The notes under the pieces: generated by a model
What the model was told of the DNA's origin: nothing
What the model saw: only the letters and a program-made list of their open reading frames with translations
Databases searched by the model: none
From: Nocardioides sp.
GTDB lineage: Bacteria > Actinomycetota > Actinomycetes > Propionibacteriales > Nocardioidaceae
DNA: 64,000 nucleotides
Direction: 5' to 3'
Assembly: GCF_030019515.1 (NCBI RefSeq)
Contig: NZ_JASEEQ010000002.1
Span: forward strand, 248,001 to 312,000
In this document: positions 36,103-43,961 of the stretch, piece after piece
How the letters are laid out: every line of letters starts with the position of its first letter
How positions within the stretch are numbered: the stretch's first letter is position 1
Position numbers and translations under genes: made by a program

Positions 36103-36848
36103 GACGCGAGCTTGGGCTCGTCCGGCTGGCCGGGCCCGTGGTCGGCGTCGGGGTCGGAGTCCTTCTCGGCCTTCTTCGACTCCTCCTTGGCGCGGGAGGC
36201 GTACAGGTCGACGTACTCCTGGCCGGAGAGCCGCATGATCTCGTACATGATCTCGTCGGTGACCGAGCGCAGGATGTAGCGGTCGTTCTCCATGCCGTCG
36301 TAGCGGGAGAAGTCCAGCGGCGCGCCGAAGCGCACGACCGGGCGGGTGAACCGGCCGAACTTCTTCCCCGGCGGTGCCACGACGTCGGTGCCGAGGACCG
36401 CGACCGGGATCACCGGCACCTTCGACTCCAGCGCCAGCCGCGCGACACCGACCTTGCCGCGGTAGAGCTTGCCGTCGTGCGAGCGGGTGCCCTCGGGGTA
36501 GATGCCGAACAGCTCGCCGTCGGCGAGGACCCGCTTCGCGGAGATGATGGCGCCCTCGGCGGCACCGCCGCCCGAGCGGTCGATCGGCACCTGGCCGGAG
36601 CCGGCGAAGAACGTCTTCTGCAGCCAGCCCTTGAGGCCCTTGCCGGTGAAGTACTCCGCCTTGGCCACGAACGTCACCCGGCGCGAGAGCGTGAGCGGCA
36701 TGAACAGCCAGTCGGCGTACGAGAGGTGGTTGCTGGCCAGGATCGCGGGGCCCTCGAGCGGGACGTTCTCGGCGCCGAAGACGCGGGGCCGGAACAGCAC
36801 GCGCAGCCACGGGCCGAGCGCGATCCACTTCAGGAACCAGTAGAACAC
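36099..36848 (-). CDS. 1-acyl-sn-glycerol-3-phosphate acyltransferase (PlsC family)
   Basis: A 249-residue membrane-associated acyltransferase. The catalytic motif is NHLSYAD (H41, D46) and the glycerol-phosphate motif YPEGTRS lies near residues 116-122; VPVIPVAV is block IV. It fits LPA acyltransferase in phospholipid synthesis; the syntenic M. tuberculosis gene is Rv2182c (from memory). GTG 36848 has GGGAGG upstream. The C-terminal tail is charged (KKAEKDSDPD). It is coupled to the flavin reductase gene by a 4-base overlap. Confidence 0.9.
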   Translation of the reverse strand: MFYWFLKWIALGPWLRVLFRPRVFGAENVPLEGPAILASNHLSYADWLFMPLTLSRRVTFVAKAEYFTGKGLKGWLQKTFFAGSGQVPIDRSGGGAAEGAIISAKRVLADGELFGIYPEGTRSHDGKLYRGKVGVARLALESKVPVIPVAVLGTDVVAPPGKKFGRFTRPVVRFGAPLDFSRYDGMENDRYILRSVTDEIMYEIMRLSGQEYVDLYASRAKEESKKAEKDSDPDADHGPGQPDEPKLAS

Positions 36849-36947
36849 CGACGACCTCCCAACCAGCCCGAGACACCCGACGGCCGAAGCCTAGACCGTC
36901 GCACGCGACTTCCCCCATAGCCAGGTCGGGCGGAGCCTCGGATGCGG

Positions 36948-36953
36948 CAGAAT
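36948..36953 (+). promoter_or_regulatory. Probable leaderless -10 box of the esterase gene
   Basis: CAGAAT, 7 bases, then ATG 36961; no ribosome-binding site. Confidence 0.4.
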
Positions 36954-36960
36954 CGCCACC

Positions 36961-37734
36961 ATGACCATCCACCCCCTCGCGACCCCGCTCTCCCGCCCGG
37001 CCCGGCAGGAGCTCACCGGCGGCCGCCGGGTCGGCGTGCTGCTCAGCCACGGGTTCACCGGCCAGCCCGCGTCGATCACCCCGTGGGGCGAGGCGCTCGC
37101 GGAGCGGGGGTACGCCGTCGAGGTGCCGCGCCTGCCCGGGCACGGCACCACCTGGCAGGAGCTGAACACCCTGACCTGGGCGGACTGGTATGCCGAGATC
37201 ACCCGCGTGTTCGAGAAGCTCCTTGCGGAGAACGACGCGGTCGTGGTGGGTGGGCTGTCGATGGGCGGCGCCCTGGTGCTGCGGCTCGCCGCGGACCGGC
37301 CCGACCGGGTCGCGGGCGTCGTCGTGGTCAACCCGGCGCTCGCCACCAAGCGGCTGGACGTGAAGCTGCTGCCCGTGCTCAAGCACCTGGTGCCCTCGTT
37401 CCCCGGCATCGCCAACGACATCAAGAGGACCGGCGTGCAGGAGCACGGCTACGACCGCACCCCGCTGAAGGCGATCCACTCGATGATGCGGGCCTGGCCC
37501 GGCCTGGTCCGCGACCTGCCCCGCATCACCGCGCCGGTGCTCTACTTCCGCTCCACCGAGGACCACGTCGTCGACGAGGCGACCGAGCCACTGATCCTCT
37601 CCGGCATCTCCTCTCGCGACGTCACCGTCACCCGGCTGCCGGACAGCTACCACGTCGCGACCCTGGACAACGACGCCGAGCAGATCTACGCGGACACCGC
37701 GGCGTTCGTCGCCCGCGTCACCTCCGGTTCGTAG
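36961..37734 (+). CDS. Carboxylesterase / monoacylglycerol-lipase-like alpha/beta hydrolase
   Basis: A 257-residue alpha/beta hydrolase with oxyanion motif LLSHGFTGQP (about 28-37), nucleophile elbow GLSMGG (S100), an acidic residue in FRSTEDHVVD and catalytic His in DSYHVATLD. The compact cap (TWQELNTLTWADWYAEI) is typical of Est30-type carboxylesterases and monoacylglycerol lipases. Cytoplasmic, no signal peptide. The neighbouring plsC-like gene is divergent, so a lipid substrate is reasonable but unproven. Confidence 0.9.
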   Translation: MTIHPLATPLSRPARQELTGGRRVGVLLSHGFTGQPASITPWGEALAERGYAVEVPRLPGHGTTWQELNTLTWADWYAEITRVFEKLLAENDAVVVGGLSMGGALVLRLAADRPDRVAGVVVVNPALATKRLDVKLLPVLKHLVPSFPGIANDIKRTGVQEHGYDRTPLKAIHSMMRAWPGLVRDLPRITAPVLYFRSTEDHVVDEATEPLILSGISSRDVTVTRLPDSYHVATLDNDAEQIYADTAAFVARVTSGS

Positions 37735-37742
37735 CACGGGCT

Positions 37743-37748
37743 TACGCT
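37743..37748 (+). promoter_or_regulatory. Leaderless -10 box of the downstream membrane protein gene
   Basis: TACGCT, 7 bases, then GTG 37756, the preferred start of the next gene. Confidence 0.45.
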
Positions 37749-37755
37749 CGTGGGT

Positions 37756-38214
37756 GTGCAGCCGGACCGACCCGACCAGCCGGACCGCCCCGACGGCGAC
37801 GACGAGGAGCGCGTCTGGCGAGCCATCGTCGAGAACTACGGGGAGCGGGCCGAGCTCGACGAGCCGCCGGCACCCGAGCCGCCGCCGTACTCCCCCGCCC
37901 CGTTCGGCGGGCGGTTCGGTGACCTGCGCGCCGTCGGGCACGAGGACGAGGACGAGCCGTTCGTAGCTGACGAGGAGGGCTTCGAGCCCCCGGATCCGCC
38001 GCCCCTGCCCCGGGTGGCACCGGACCGGCTGGCGGCCTGGATCGGCATCTTCGGCTCCCCCGCGGTGCTGCTGTTCGTGCTGATCTTCTCGCTGTCGATG
38101 CCGCGCCTCCTCGGCTACCTCCTGGTCGCCGCGTTCGTCGGCGGGTTCATCTACCTGGTCTTCCGGATGCCGCGCGGTCCGCGCGACCCGTGGGACGACG
38201 GAGCCCAGGTCTAG
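37756..38214 (+). CDS. Two-helix membrane protein with acidic N-terminus
   Basis: A 152-residue protein: about 95 residues of acidic, Pro-rich cytoplasmic sequence (DRPDQPDRPDGDDEERVWRA at the start), then two membrane helices at about 98-117 and 118-137, and a short basic-acidic tail. GTG 37756 fits a leaderless -10 box; GTG 37750 is an in-frame alternative. The layout matches a family of actinobacterial hypothetical proteins found near plsC. Function unknown. Confidence 0.8.
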   Translation: MQPDRPDQPDRPDGDDEERVWRAIVENYGERAELDEPPAPEPPPYSPAPFGGRFGDLRAVGHEDEDEPFVADEEGFEPPDPPPLPRVAPDRLAAWIGIFGSPAVLLFVLIFSLSMPRLLGYLLVAAFVGGFIYLVFRMPRGPRDPWDDGAQV

Positions 38215-38283
38215 GGAGCCCGGGTCCAGTTTTACTTTCGGATTTGCCGGATCCCTGTGGAACAAGGGTTCTGGGCCTCATCG

Positions 38284-39531
38284 ATGTCGGTGGGCCCTGC
38301 TTGGCTGGACCACATGAAGCCAGCCGCGGACACCGCCCGGGACGGTCGCACCGACCAGGTCCTCGGTGCCGCGCGCGCCGTGCGCGCCGACCTGACCGCG
38401 CTGGAGGCGCGACGGTTCGAGATCGCCGCCCAGTGGGCGGAGCTCCACCCCGGTGAGGAGGTCGACCAGTCGGTGCCGTGGGAGGAGCGCGAGCTCGAGA
38501 TCGCCGGCGAGGGCGCCCCCACGGTCGCGGAGTTCTGCATCGCCGAGCTCGCCGCCACCTTGGGTATGTCCACCGACGCCGGCCGCAACCTGGTCGGCGA
38601 CGCCGTCGAGACCCAGCACCGGCTCCCCCGACTCTGGGCCAGGGTGATGGCCCTCGAGGTGCCGGTCTGGCGGGCCCGCCGGGTGGCCCAGCTCACCGCC
38701 TCGCTCTCGGTCGAGGCCGCGGCGTACGTCGACCGGCACCTGGCGGCCGTGATCGACAAGTGCTCCTACGCCCAGATCGAGCGCACCGTGGAGGCCGCCC
38801 GGACCAGCTTCGACCCCGAGGCCGAGCTCGCTCGCACCGTCGAGGACCACCTCGAGGTCCGGATCACCCACGCCAAACCCGCCCTGGGGGAAACCCCGGG
38901 CACCGCCTGCGTGGACGCGATCCTGACCACCGCCGACGCCCTCGACCTCGAGACCGCGGTCGCCGACATCGCCCACCGGCTCCTCGCCAGCCATCCCGAC
39001 GCCTCGCTCGACACCCGCCGCGCCCTCGCGCTCGGGATCCTGGCCCGCGGCGAACACCCGGGCGGGAGCAGCCGGGAGGTGGTGATCTACACCCACCACC
39101 GCCCCGCCGAGGGTCCCGGGATCATCGGCGTGGACAACACCCGCGCCTGGGTCACCCTCGACCAGCTCTCCGAGTGGTGCACCACCGCCGGCACCAAGGT
39201 CACCATCAAACCGGTCCTCGACCTGGCCGACGAGCTGTTCACCGACCACTACGAGCCCACCCCGGCCCAGCACGAGCAAGCCATCCTGACTCACCCCACC
39301 TGCGTGTTCCCCGCCTGCAGCCGGCCATCCCGCGGCTGCGACCTCGACCACATCATCCCCTGGCCCCTAGGCCCGACGGCGACCTGGAACCTCGCCCCGC
39401 TGTGTCGATTCCACCACCGGCTCAAGACCACCGGCGGCTGGACCTACCAGCGCCAGTCCCCGACGTCGTTCGAGTGGACCAGCCCCCACCACCGGACCTA
39501 CCTCGTCACGTCCAGCCGACATATCCACTGA
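38284..39531 (+). CDS. DUF222 / HNH endonuclease domain protein
   Basis: A roughly 415-residue DUF222 protein (helical N-terminal two thirds: TARDGRTDQVLGAARAVRADL, ALEVPVWRARRVAQLTASL) ending with an HNH nuclease domain: CVFPACSRPSRGCDLDHIIPW and LCRFHHRLKTTGGW, with both zinc Cys pairs and the catalytic His present. Such 13E12-type proteins occur in many copies in Nocardioides and mycobacteria; their role is unresolved. The start is uncertain: GTG 38257, ATG 38284 and ATG 38314 are all in frame and none has a strong ribosome-binding site. The upstream 38227-38245 is AT-richer and may hold the promoter. Confidence 0.85.
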   Translation: MSVGPAWLDHMKPAADTARDGRTDQVLGAARAVRADLTALEARRFEIAAQWAELHPGEEVDQSVPWEERELEIAGEGAPTVAEFCIAELAATLGMSTDAGRNLVGDAVETQHRLPRLWARVMALEVPVWRARRVAQLTASLSVEAAAYVDRHLAAVIDKCSYAQIERTVEAARTSFDPEAELARTVEDHLEVRITHAKPALGETPGTACVDAILTTADALDLETAVADIAHRLLASHPDASLDTRRALALGILARGEHPGGSSREVVIYTHHRPAEGPGIIGVDNTRAWVTLDQLSEWCTTAGTKVTIKPVLDLADELFTDHYEPTPAQHEQAILTHPTCVFPACSRPSRGCDLDHIIPWPLGPTATWNLAPLCRFHHRLKTTGGWTYQRQSPTSFEWTSPHHRTYLVTSSRHIH

Positions 39532-39536
39532 CCCCA

Positions 39537-39561
39537 CCCCGCCGACCACACGCCGGCGGGG
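39537..39561 (+). terminator. Hairpin terminator of the DUF222-HNH gene
   Basis: CCCCGCCG (39537-39544) pairs with CGGCGGGG (39554-39561) across a 9-base loop, 5 bases after the stop, followed by CCCTCTTC. Confidence 0.65.
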
Positions 39562-39742
39562 CCCTCTTCATGCCGCGGCGTGGCCAGAGGCTCCGATCCC
39601 GCGATCGGTCTGACGAAGGGCCTTGCCCGACGTCGAAGCGCCCGCCGCAGCACGAGCAGGCATAGCCACTATCCGAGCTTGGCCTTGCCGCCCAATGGTC
39701 GGTCCCTACCTACGGCCACACGTCGGGCAGGCGGGCCTACTG

Positions 39743-39779
39743 CATTGACCGACGTCAGGATGACCGGCGTCGGTCAATG
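39743..39779. repeat. Perfect 12-bp inverted repeat near the IS110 end
   Basis: CATTGACCGACG (39743-39754) and CGTCGGTCAATG (39768-39779) are exact reverse complements separated by 13 bases. It lies 25 bases outside the transposase stop codon. It could be a regulator operator, a terminator or part of the IS target. Confidence 0.7.
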
Positions 39780-39803
39780 GATCATTCCGGCTCCCCTCTG
39801 TCG

Positions 39804-41012
39804 TCAACCCGCGTTCTTGAGGTCTGAGTTGTCGGCGCTCTGTCGCATCGATGGCTGGGCGGCGTAGCGTCGTGGGTGCGGGTCCGGGAGTGGCTGATCC
39901 GAAGTGTCGATGTGCGGGGGGAGGTCGACCGCGCTGGATTCTTGAGACGCCCCGCAGTGCCCTCCCGGGCCCGTTCCGGTCGCGATGGCATCGGCAACGA
40001 GCTGCTTGTAGATCACGTCGGAGATCCGTCGCTTGAGACAGCGCAGCGCCTCCTGGGGCTTCTTGCCCGCCGCTCGCTTGCGGCGGTAGTACGCACGGCC
40101 TTCGGTGTCGAGCCGCAGCTGAGTGACCGCGGCGATATGGATCATGTGGTTGACCCGGCGGTTGCCGGCCCGCGAAAGCCGATGCCGGTTCTGCTCACCG
40201 GAGGAGGCATCCAGCGGCGCAGTGCCGGCCCAGGACGCGAACCGGTTGCGGTCAGCGAACCTGGCGACGTCCCCAACGTCGGCCAGGATCCGCGCCGCGA
40301 CCACGGGTCCGATGCCGTGGATGTCCATCAGACGCGACTCGCGGGCGTGGACCATCGCCTTGAGCTCGGCGGAGGCCTTCTTCATCTTGACCTCGATCGC
40401 GATGAGATCGACAAGCTCCTCGGCCGCGATGCGGCGCCGGGTCTTGCCGGCGATGTCGCGGGGTCGGACGCCGGCGAGCATGACCTTCGCCTGGCCCGAG
40501 GTGAGGTCCTTCTTCGCATGCCCCGGCAGGAGTTCCGCCAACAGTGCTTGCAGGCGGCACACGATCTGGACCCGTCGCCGAGTCAGAGCTTCGCGACGGT
40601 CGGTGAGCATCCGCATGGCCTCGAGTTCACCGTCTACGTGCAGCACACGGAGGGTCCGGGTTCGGACGCCGACGACGCCGACGGAGTGCGCGTCGAGGGC
40701 GTCGGTTTTGCGGTTGTGACCGGTGTCGAAGAGGCGAACGCGAGCGGCGAGCTTGGCTGGGACGTCCACGACGCTCTCGCCGGCCTCGAGGAGTCGTTGG
40801 GCCAGCGGACGTCCAGCACCGTTGGCTCCTTCGACGGCCCAGACCCGGTCCGGCCAGGCGCTCGCGTAGGCGCGCATGGCCTTGTAGCCGGCCTGATCGG
40901 TGGTGAACCGACCGGTGCCGAGCTTCTTCTCCCGTTGATCGAGGACCTCGATCGTGGCTGACAGCTTGTGGGGATCGACGCCGATCACGACCCGTCCGAT
41001 TGCCTTGCTCAT
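39804..41012 (-). CDS. IS110-family transposase
   Basis: A full-length 402-residue IS110-type recombinase. The N-terminal RuvC-like DEDD domain has IGVDPHK (D13), AVEGANGAG (Glu near residue 61) and KTDALDAHSVG (two Asp near 102-105). The C-terminal Tnp_20 domain has IHGIGPVVAARILADVGD, FASWAGTAPLDASSGEQNRHRLSRAGNRRVNH with the conserved Ser region, and RRKRAAGKKPQEALRCLKRRI. No frameshift or stop interrupts it, so the element may still be active. The tail beyond residue 350 is Pro/Ser-rich. Confidence 0.95.
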   Translation of the reverse strand: MSKAIGRVVIGVDPHKLSATIEVLDQREKKLGTGRFTTDQAGYKAMRAYASAWPDRVWAVEGANGAGRPLAQRLLEAGESVVDVPAKLAARVRLFDTGHNRKTDALDAHSVGVVGVRTRTLRVLHVDGELEAMRMLTDRREALTRRRVQIVCRLQALLAELLPGHAKKDLTSGQAKVMLAGVRPRDIAGKTRRRIAAEELVDLIAIEVKMKKASAELKAMVHARESRLMDIHGIGPVVAARILADVGDVARFADRNRFASWAGTAPLDASSGEQNRHRLSRAGNRRVNHMIHIAAVTQLRLDTEGRAYYRRKRAAGKKPQEALRCLKRRISDVIYKQLVADAIATGTGPGGHCGASQESSAVDLPPHIDTSDQPLPDPHPRRYAAQPSMRQSADNSDLKNAG

Positions 41013-41322
41013 GTCGTTCTCCCGCCTGTTCGCTTCCAGATGGACGGCGAGGTGGGCATTGCTACTACGAGCTGGGCAGTCCCCTCTTGAGCCACGCCTC
41101 GTCAGCAGTGCTCAGCGGGCCGCAAACCGGAAGAGGGCCACACCGACGGTCGGCCAGTGGGCAGCCCAAAAGAGAGCGAACCCGCCGAGCACCTGAGACC
41201 GAGTCTGGCCAGACGCCGGTCCTGCCGGGAGTCTCTAGTAGCCCAGAATGACCCGGCACCTGTCGACTTACGTGACGACCGGATCTGCCGATCAGAGGAA
41301 GGTGGCATGTCTGGATAGCGGT
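41013..41322. other. Non-coding left end of IS110 (candidate guide-RNA locus)
   Basis: No protein-coding gene is supported in these 310 bases between the transposase start and the next gene end. Short inverted words are frequent, for example GACCGAGTCTGGCC/GGCCAGAC around 41198-41215. This is the position of the bridge-RNA gene in IS110-group elements; its loops and ends cannot be defined by eye. Confidence 0.4.
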
Positions 41323-41847
41323 TCAGGGCACGCAGCGACTGATGCCTTCGGCGCGGCGTTGCTGCTGAAGCCGCCAGCCACGGCGCGTCAGCCCGCGCGG
41401 CCTGTAGATATTCAGGACGAGGATGAACAACAGCAGGACAAGGCCGAGCGTCGGATGGGGCAGGTCACCACCCATGAGCTGCAATTCCGTCGGGCTTGCT
41501 GTGCGAGCCATTTCGGCCATCGCGGAGACGTCTCGCATGTGGAGCACGAGAACAACACTGCACAGCGACGTCAGGACCAATGCGGTGACAACCCAGTAGT
41601 GCTGCAGGAGACCCCACCGCGTTGCGAACGCCAAAGCGACTCCCGTCAGCAACGTCATGAGAGCCTGCGGCACAAGGATCCACCAGCCGAGGATCTCCAA
41701 CGACAACCACACGCCACGGATCCTCGCGGGGTCAGCAGAGGTTTGCGCGGCAACGCTCAATGCGATGTACCCCAGTACCCCTCCCACCCAGCCGATCGAG
41801 GCGACCAGGTGGACGGCGAGCAACGCTTTGCGCAAGCGCGGGCTCAC
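41323..41847 (-). CDS. DUF2269-like integral membrane protein
   Basis: A 174-residue protein with four helices at about residues 8-29, 46-68, 74-98 and 127-147. Features are HLVASIGWVGGVLGYIALS, WLSLEILGWWILVPQALMTLLTGV and the loop HMRDVSAMAEMA. The His in helix 1 and the Trp/Gly pattern resemble DUF2269 and related small membrane proteins. GTG 41847 overlaps the stop of the 46-codon gene upstream (GTGA), so the two are translationally coupled. The pair is divergent from the TetR regulator at 42059, which probably controls it. Function unknown. Confidence 0.8.
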   Translation of the reverse strand: MSPRLRKALLAVHLVASIGWVGGVLGYIALSVAAQTSADPARIRGVWLSLEILGWWILVPQALMTLLTGVALAFATRWGLLQHYWVVTALVLTSLCSVVLVLHMRDVSAMAEMARTASPTELQLMGGDLPHPTLGLVLLLFILVLNIYRPRGLTRRGWRLQQQRRAEGISRCVP

Positions 41848-41984
41848 GGACTGTGCATCCCCGGACCATGAGGTCCGCCGACGCCGAAGGCCGCCAACAC
41901 CAAGAACCCCACGACGATTACGCCAGCAACCACCAGCGAAACCTTCAACCAACCCGGCAATCCGGGCGGCGCTTCGACAGACAT
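41844..41984 (-). CDS. 46-residue single-span membrane peptide with His/Met tail
   Basis: A short gene: ATG 41984, 46 codons, TGA 41844-41846. The peptide starts MSVEAPPGLPGWLK, has one strong helix (about residues 15-35, rich in Val, Leu and Gly) and ends GGPHGPGMHSP, a His/Met/Gly tail reminiscent of metal-binding peptides. Evidence that it is real: its stop overlaps the GTG of the DUF2269-like gene as GTGA, the codon pattern fits, and it sits directly after the TetR-type palindrome. I recall similar small proteins beside copper-related genes, but the function is open. Confidence 0.7.
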   Translation of the reverse strand: MSVEAPPGLPGWLKVSLVVAGVIVVGFLVLAAFGVGGPHGPGMHSP

Positions 41985-42004
41985 GGAACCCCTCAGAGTT
42001 TGAT

Positions 42005-42017
42005 AGACAGTGTGTCT
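42005..42017. promoter_or_regulatory. Candidate TetR operator
   Basis: AGACA-GTG-TGTCT is a perfect inverted repeat in the 74-base gap between the divergent small membrane gene and the TetR gene. A wider pair TAGACA (42004-42009) and TGTCTA (42043-42048) spans the gap; the second half overlaps the TetR -10 box. Confidence 0.55.
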
Positions 42018-42046
42018 CGACCGTATACAGCATGTTGAATCATGTC

Positions 42047-42052
42047 TAGGAT
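42047..42052 (+). promoter_or_regulatory. Leaderless -10 box of the TetR gene
   Basis: TAGGAT, 6 bases, then GTG 42059. Confidence 0.6.
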
Positions 42053-42058
42053 GGCCGG

Positions 42059-42631
42059 GTGCCCAAGTTGTGGAAGGACACCGTCGACACCCACCGCCAG
42101 GCAGTACGCGAAGCGATCCTGCACGCAGTCCAAACCCAGCTTCACGCGCACGGGCTGGCGCGGATCACCATGGCGGGGATCGCTCAACAGGCCGGCATCG
42201 GCCGTGCAACGCTGTACAAGTACTTCCCGGACGTCCAGTCGATCCTCGACGCCGCGCACGAGCAGCACATCAGTGAGCACGTAGCCACCCTGCGCTCCCT
42301 CGCGGTCTCCGACGCCACCGCCAGAGAACGGCTCGAATCGGTCCTCGCGCTCTACCTGCGCATCTGCACCGAACGCCTCCGACACGGGGATGCCGATGTC
42401 GTGTCGCTGCTGCACCGCCCGGACGTCGTGAGCCGCGCCGACGAGCAACTCCTCGCGCTCTTCACGGGTCTGCTCACCGAAGCAGTGGACGCCGGGATCG
42501 TCCGCGACGACACCCCACCGCAGGACCTAGCGAGATTCTGCCTCCAGTCCCTTGCCGCCGGCGACCCACAGCACCAACCCGAAGAATCGCCACTCCTACG
42601 ACTCACCCTCGCCGGCCTATCGCACAATTAG
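42059..42631 (+). CDS. TetR/AcrR-family transcriptional regulator
   Basis: A 190-residue TetR protein. The N-terminal helix-turn-helix covers about residues 37-58 (ITMAGIAQQAGIGRATLYKYFPD), a textbook TetR match. The C-terminal ligand and dimer domain is helical with HisLeuHis-poor, Arg/Asp-rich segments and no known ligand signature. GTG 42059 fits a leaderless mRNA. It is divergent from the small membrane peptide/DUF2269-like pair, with a palindrome between them, so it probably represses that pair and itself. Confidence 0.92.
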   Translation: MPKLWKDTVDTHRQAVREAILHAVQTQLHAHGLARITMAGIAQQAGIGRATLYKYFPDVQSILDAAHEQHISEHVATLRSLAVSDATARERLESVLALYLRICTERLRHGDADVVSLLHRPDVVSRADEQLLALFTGLLTEAVDAGIVRDDTPPQDLARFCLQSLAAGDPQHQPEESPLLRLTLAGLSHN

Positions 42632-42804
42632 CCTCTGACTCCCGATCGTTCGCCGACCCCCTTGGGACACCACTCGCGCGTTCAACCGAGGCCGCCTCAT
42701 GCCGCCGATGGCGGCGCTGCGGCCATCCGGACAGCCGCGATCCGCGCGACCACTGCGCGTCGTCCCGCCGCTTTCGTCGTTAGGGTCCGCGCCCAATAGG
42801 AACA

Positions 42805-43878
42805 TTGGACACTCGTCCGGTGGACCTACTGCGGGAGTTGTTGGATCAGCGGCGGGCGCGAGCGCTGGCGAGTGATGCTCGCGCGGGTTCATGGGCTCGC
42901 GGAAAGGCCCGCGTCACACAGCGCCAGTACTTACGCGACCATTGGCGCCTGCACGTGGGGCTCCTGATCGGATTACTCATCGTGACGCTGGTCGTAGCCG
43001 CGCTCATGCCGACCGCGTTCCTTCGAGGACTGGCAGTGGGGGCACTCCTGGTCGCAGGCCCTGCGACCTTGTGGTCCTGGACATTGCAAGTCACGGGGAC
43101 CGCCCCCGTGATGATGGGCGACATGGCCGAGCAGTGGACTGCCGGCGAACTCCGCAAGCTGCGCAGCCGAGGATGGCGGATAGTGAACCACTTCCTGCTC
43201 GGCAGGGAGGACATCGACCATGTCCTGGTGGGTCCGGGCGGAGCCTACGCGATCGAGACGAAGTGGAGTGCCACATCGTGGCGCTCCGACTTCGGGCAGG
43301 CACGACTCCGTGAAGCGGTCGCTCAGGCGAAGGCCAACGCCAGGATTCTGCGACTTTGGCACCCCGTGAAGTCCCGGCACGTACATGTTGAGCCGATGGT
43401 GGTTCTTTGGGGCGGTGGTGTCAGGGACTGGTCCGACGGTGAGCGCATCAGCCAACTGGACGGCGTAACCGTTCTCACGGGGCATGCGCTTCCGACCTGG
43501 GCCGCTGTCCGACGTGTCCCCGCGCTCAACGAGGAACAGATCAGTGAGGTGTGGAGAGCGCTCGACGCTCAGGTAGCACGGCGCGATCCCCTCGACGAAC
43601 TCGCCCATCCAGTGCCAGCCTCGCTCGAGTTGATCGCAGCACGGATCGGTCTCGCGTTCTTATTCGGGGTCATCGGCTTGCTGTTCATTGGTGAGTTGGT
43701 CCGGCGCACCGATCTCTGGTGGCTGGCACTTTCAGTCGGTGCCGCCTCTGCCGCGCCAGCTGTGCTGCTCATCCGCCGCTCAGTCGCACGTCCGGCCGCC
43801 TGGGGCTGGCTGATTGGTGTGGGCCTTCCCGTCGTCGCATTGTCTGTTGCCGAAACGATCTACCGACTCGCCGTGTAA
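42805..43878 (+). CDS. NERD-domain membrane protein
   Basis: A 357-residue protein with two helices near residues 50-70 and 73-95. The NERD (nuclease-related) domain follows at about 106-230: EQWTAGELRKLRSRGWRIVNHF, then REDIDHVLVGPGGAYAIETKW with the candidate nuclease residues E115, D138, E151 and K153 of a PD-(D/E)xK-like site. Three or so C-terminal helices (about 277-355) complete it. TTG 42805 or GTG 42820 could be the start; neither has a strong ribosome-binding site. NERD proteins are linked to DNA processing, but the role is not established. Confidence 0.85.
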   Translation: MDTRPVDLLRELLDQRRARALASDARAGSWARGKARVTQRQYLRDHWRLHVGLLIGLLIVTLVVAALMPTAFLRGLAVGALLVAGPATLWSWTLQVTGTAPVMMGDMAEQWTAGELRKLRSRGWRIVNHFLLGREDIDHVLVGPGGAYAIETKWSATSWRSDFGQARLREAVAQAKANARILRLWHPVKSRHVHVEPMVVLWGGGVRDWSDGERISQLDGVTVLTGHALPTWAAVRRVPALNEEQISEVWRALDAQVARRDPLDELAHPVPASLELIAARIGLAFLFGVIGLLFIGELVRRTDLWWLALSVGAASAAPAVLLIRRSVARPAAWGWLIGVGLPVVALSVAETIYRLAV

Positions 43879-43961
43879 CTCGGCCGAACCCGGATTCGTC
43901 TTGCCGCCGCGAGTCGGGCCAAGGCTTACTCCTGACGAAGGCCCTGCGCCGAACAACGCCG

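Larger units (their letters stand above)
39780..41322 (-). mobile_element. IS110-family insertion sequence (ends approximate)
   Basis: An intact IS110-type transposase gene with about 310 bases of non-coding sequence upstream of its start (41013-41322), where IS110-group elements encode their guide (bridge) RNA, and a short downstream end. IS110 elements lack terminal inverted repeats, so exact ends cannot be read from one copy. An 8-base word TCCCCTCT occurs at 39792-39799 and 41080-41087, but using it as the ends would leave too little room for a guide RNA. Confidence 0.55.

Noticed and set aside
38257..39531. DUF222-HNH protein as a homing or mobile-intron endonuclease
   Set aside because: Stand-alone DUF222-HNH proteins are a large resident family in these genera, and no intron, intein or repeat flanks it.
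39792..41087. TCCCCTCT direct repeats as IS110 ends
   Set aside because: Eight bases of simple sequence, and the resulting element would have only about 70 bases upstream of the transposase, too short for the expected guide RNA.
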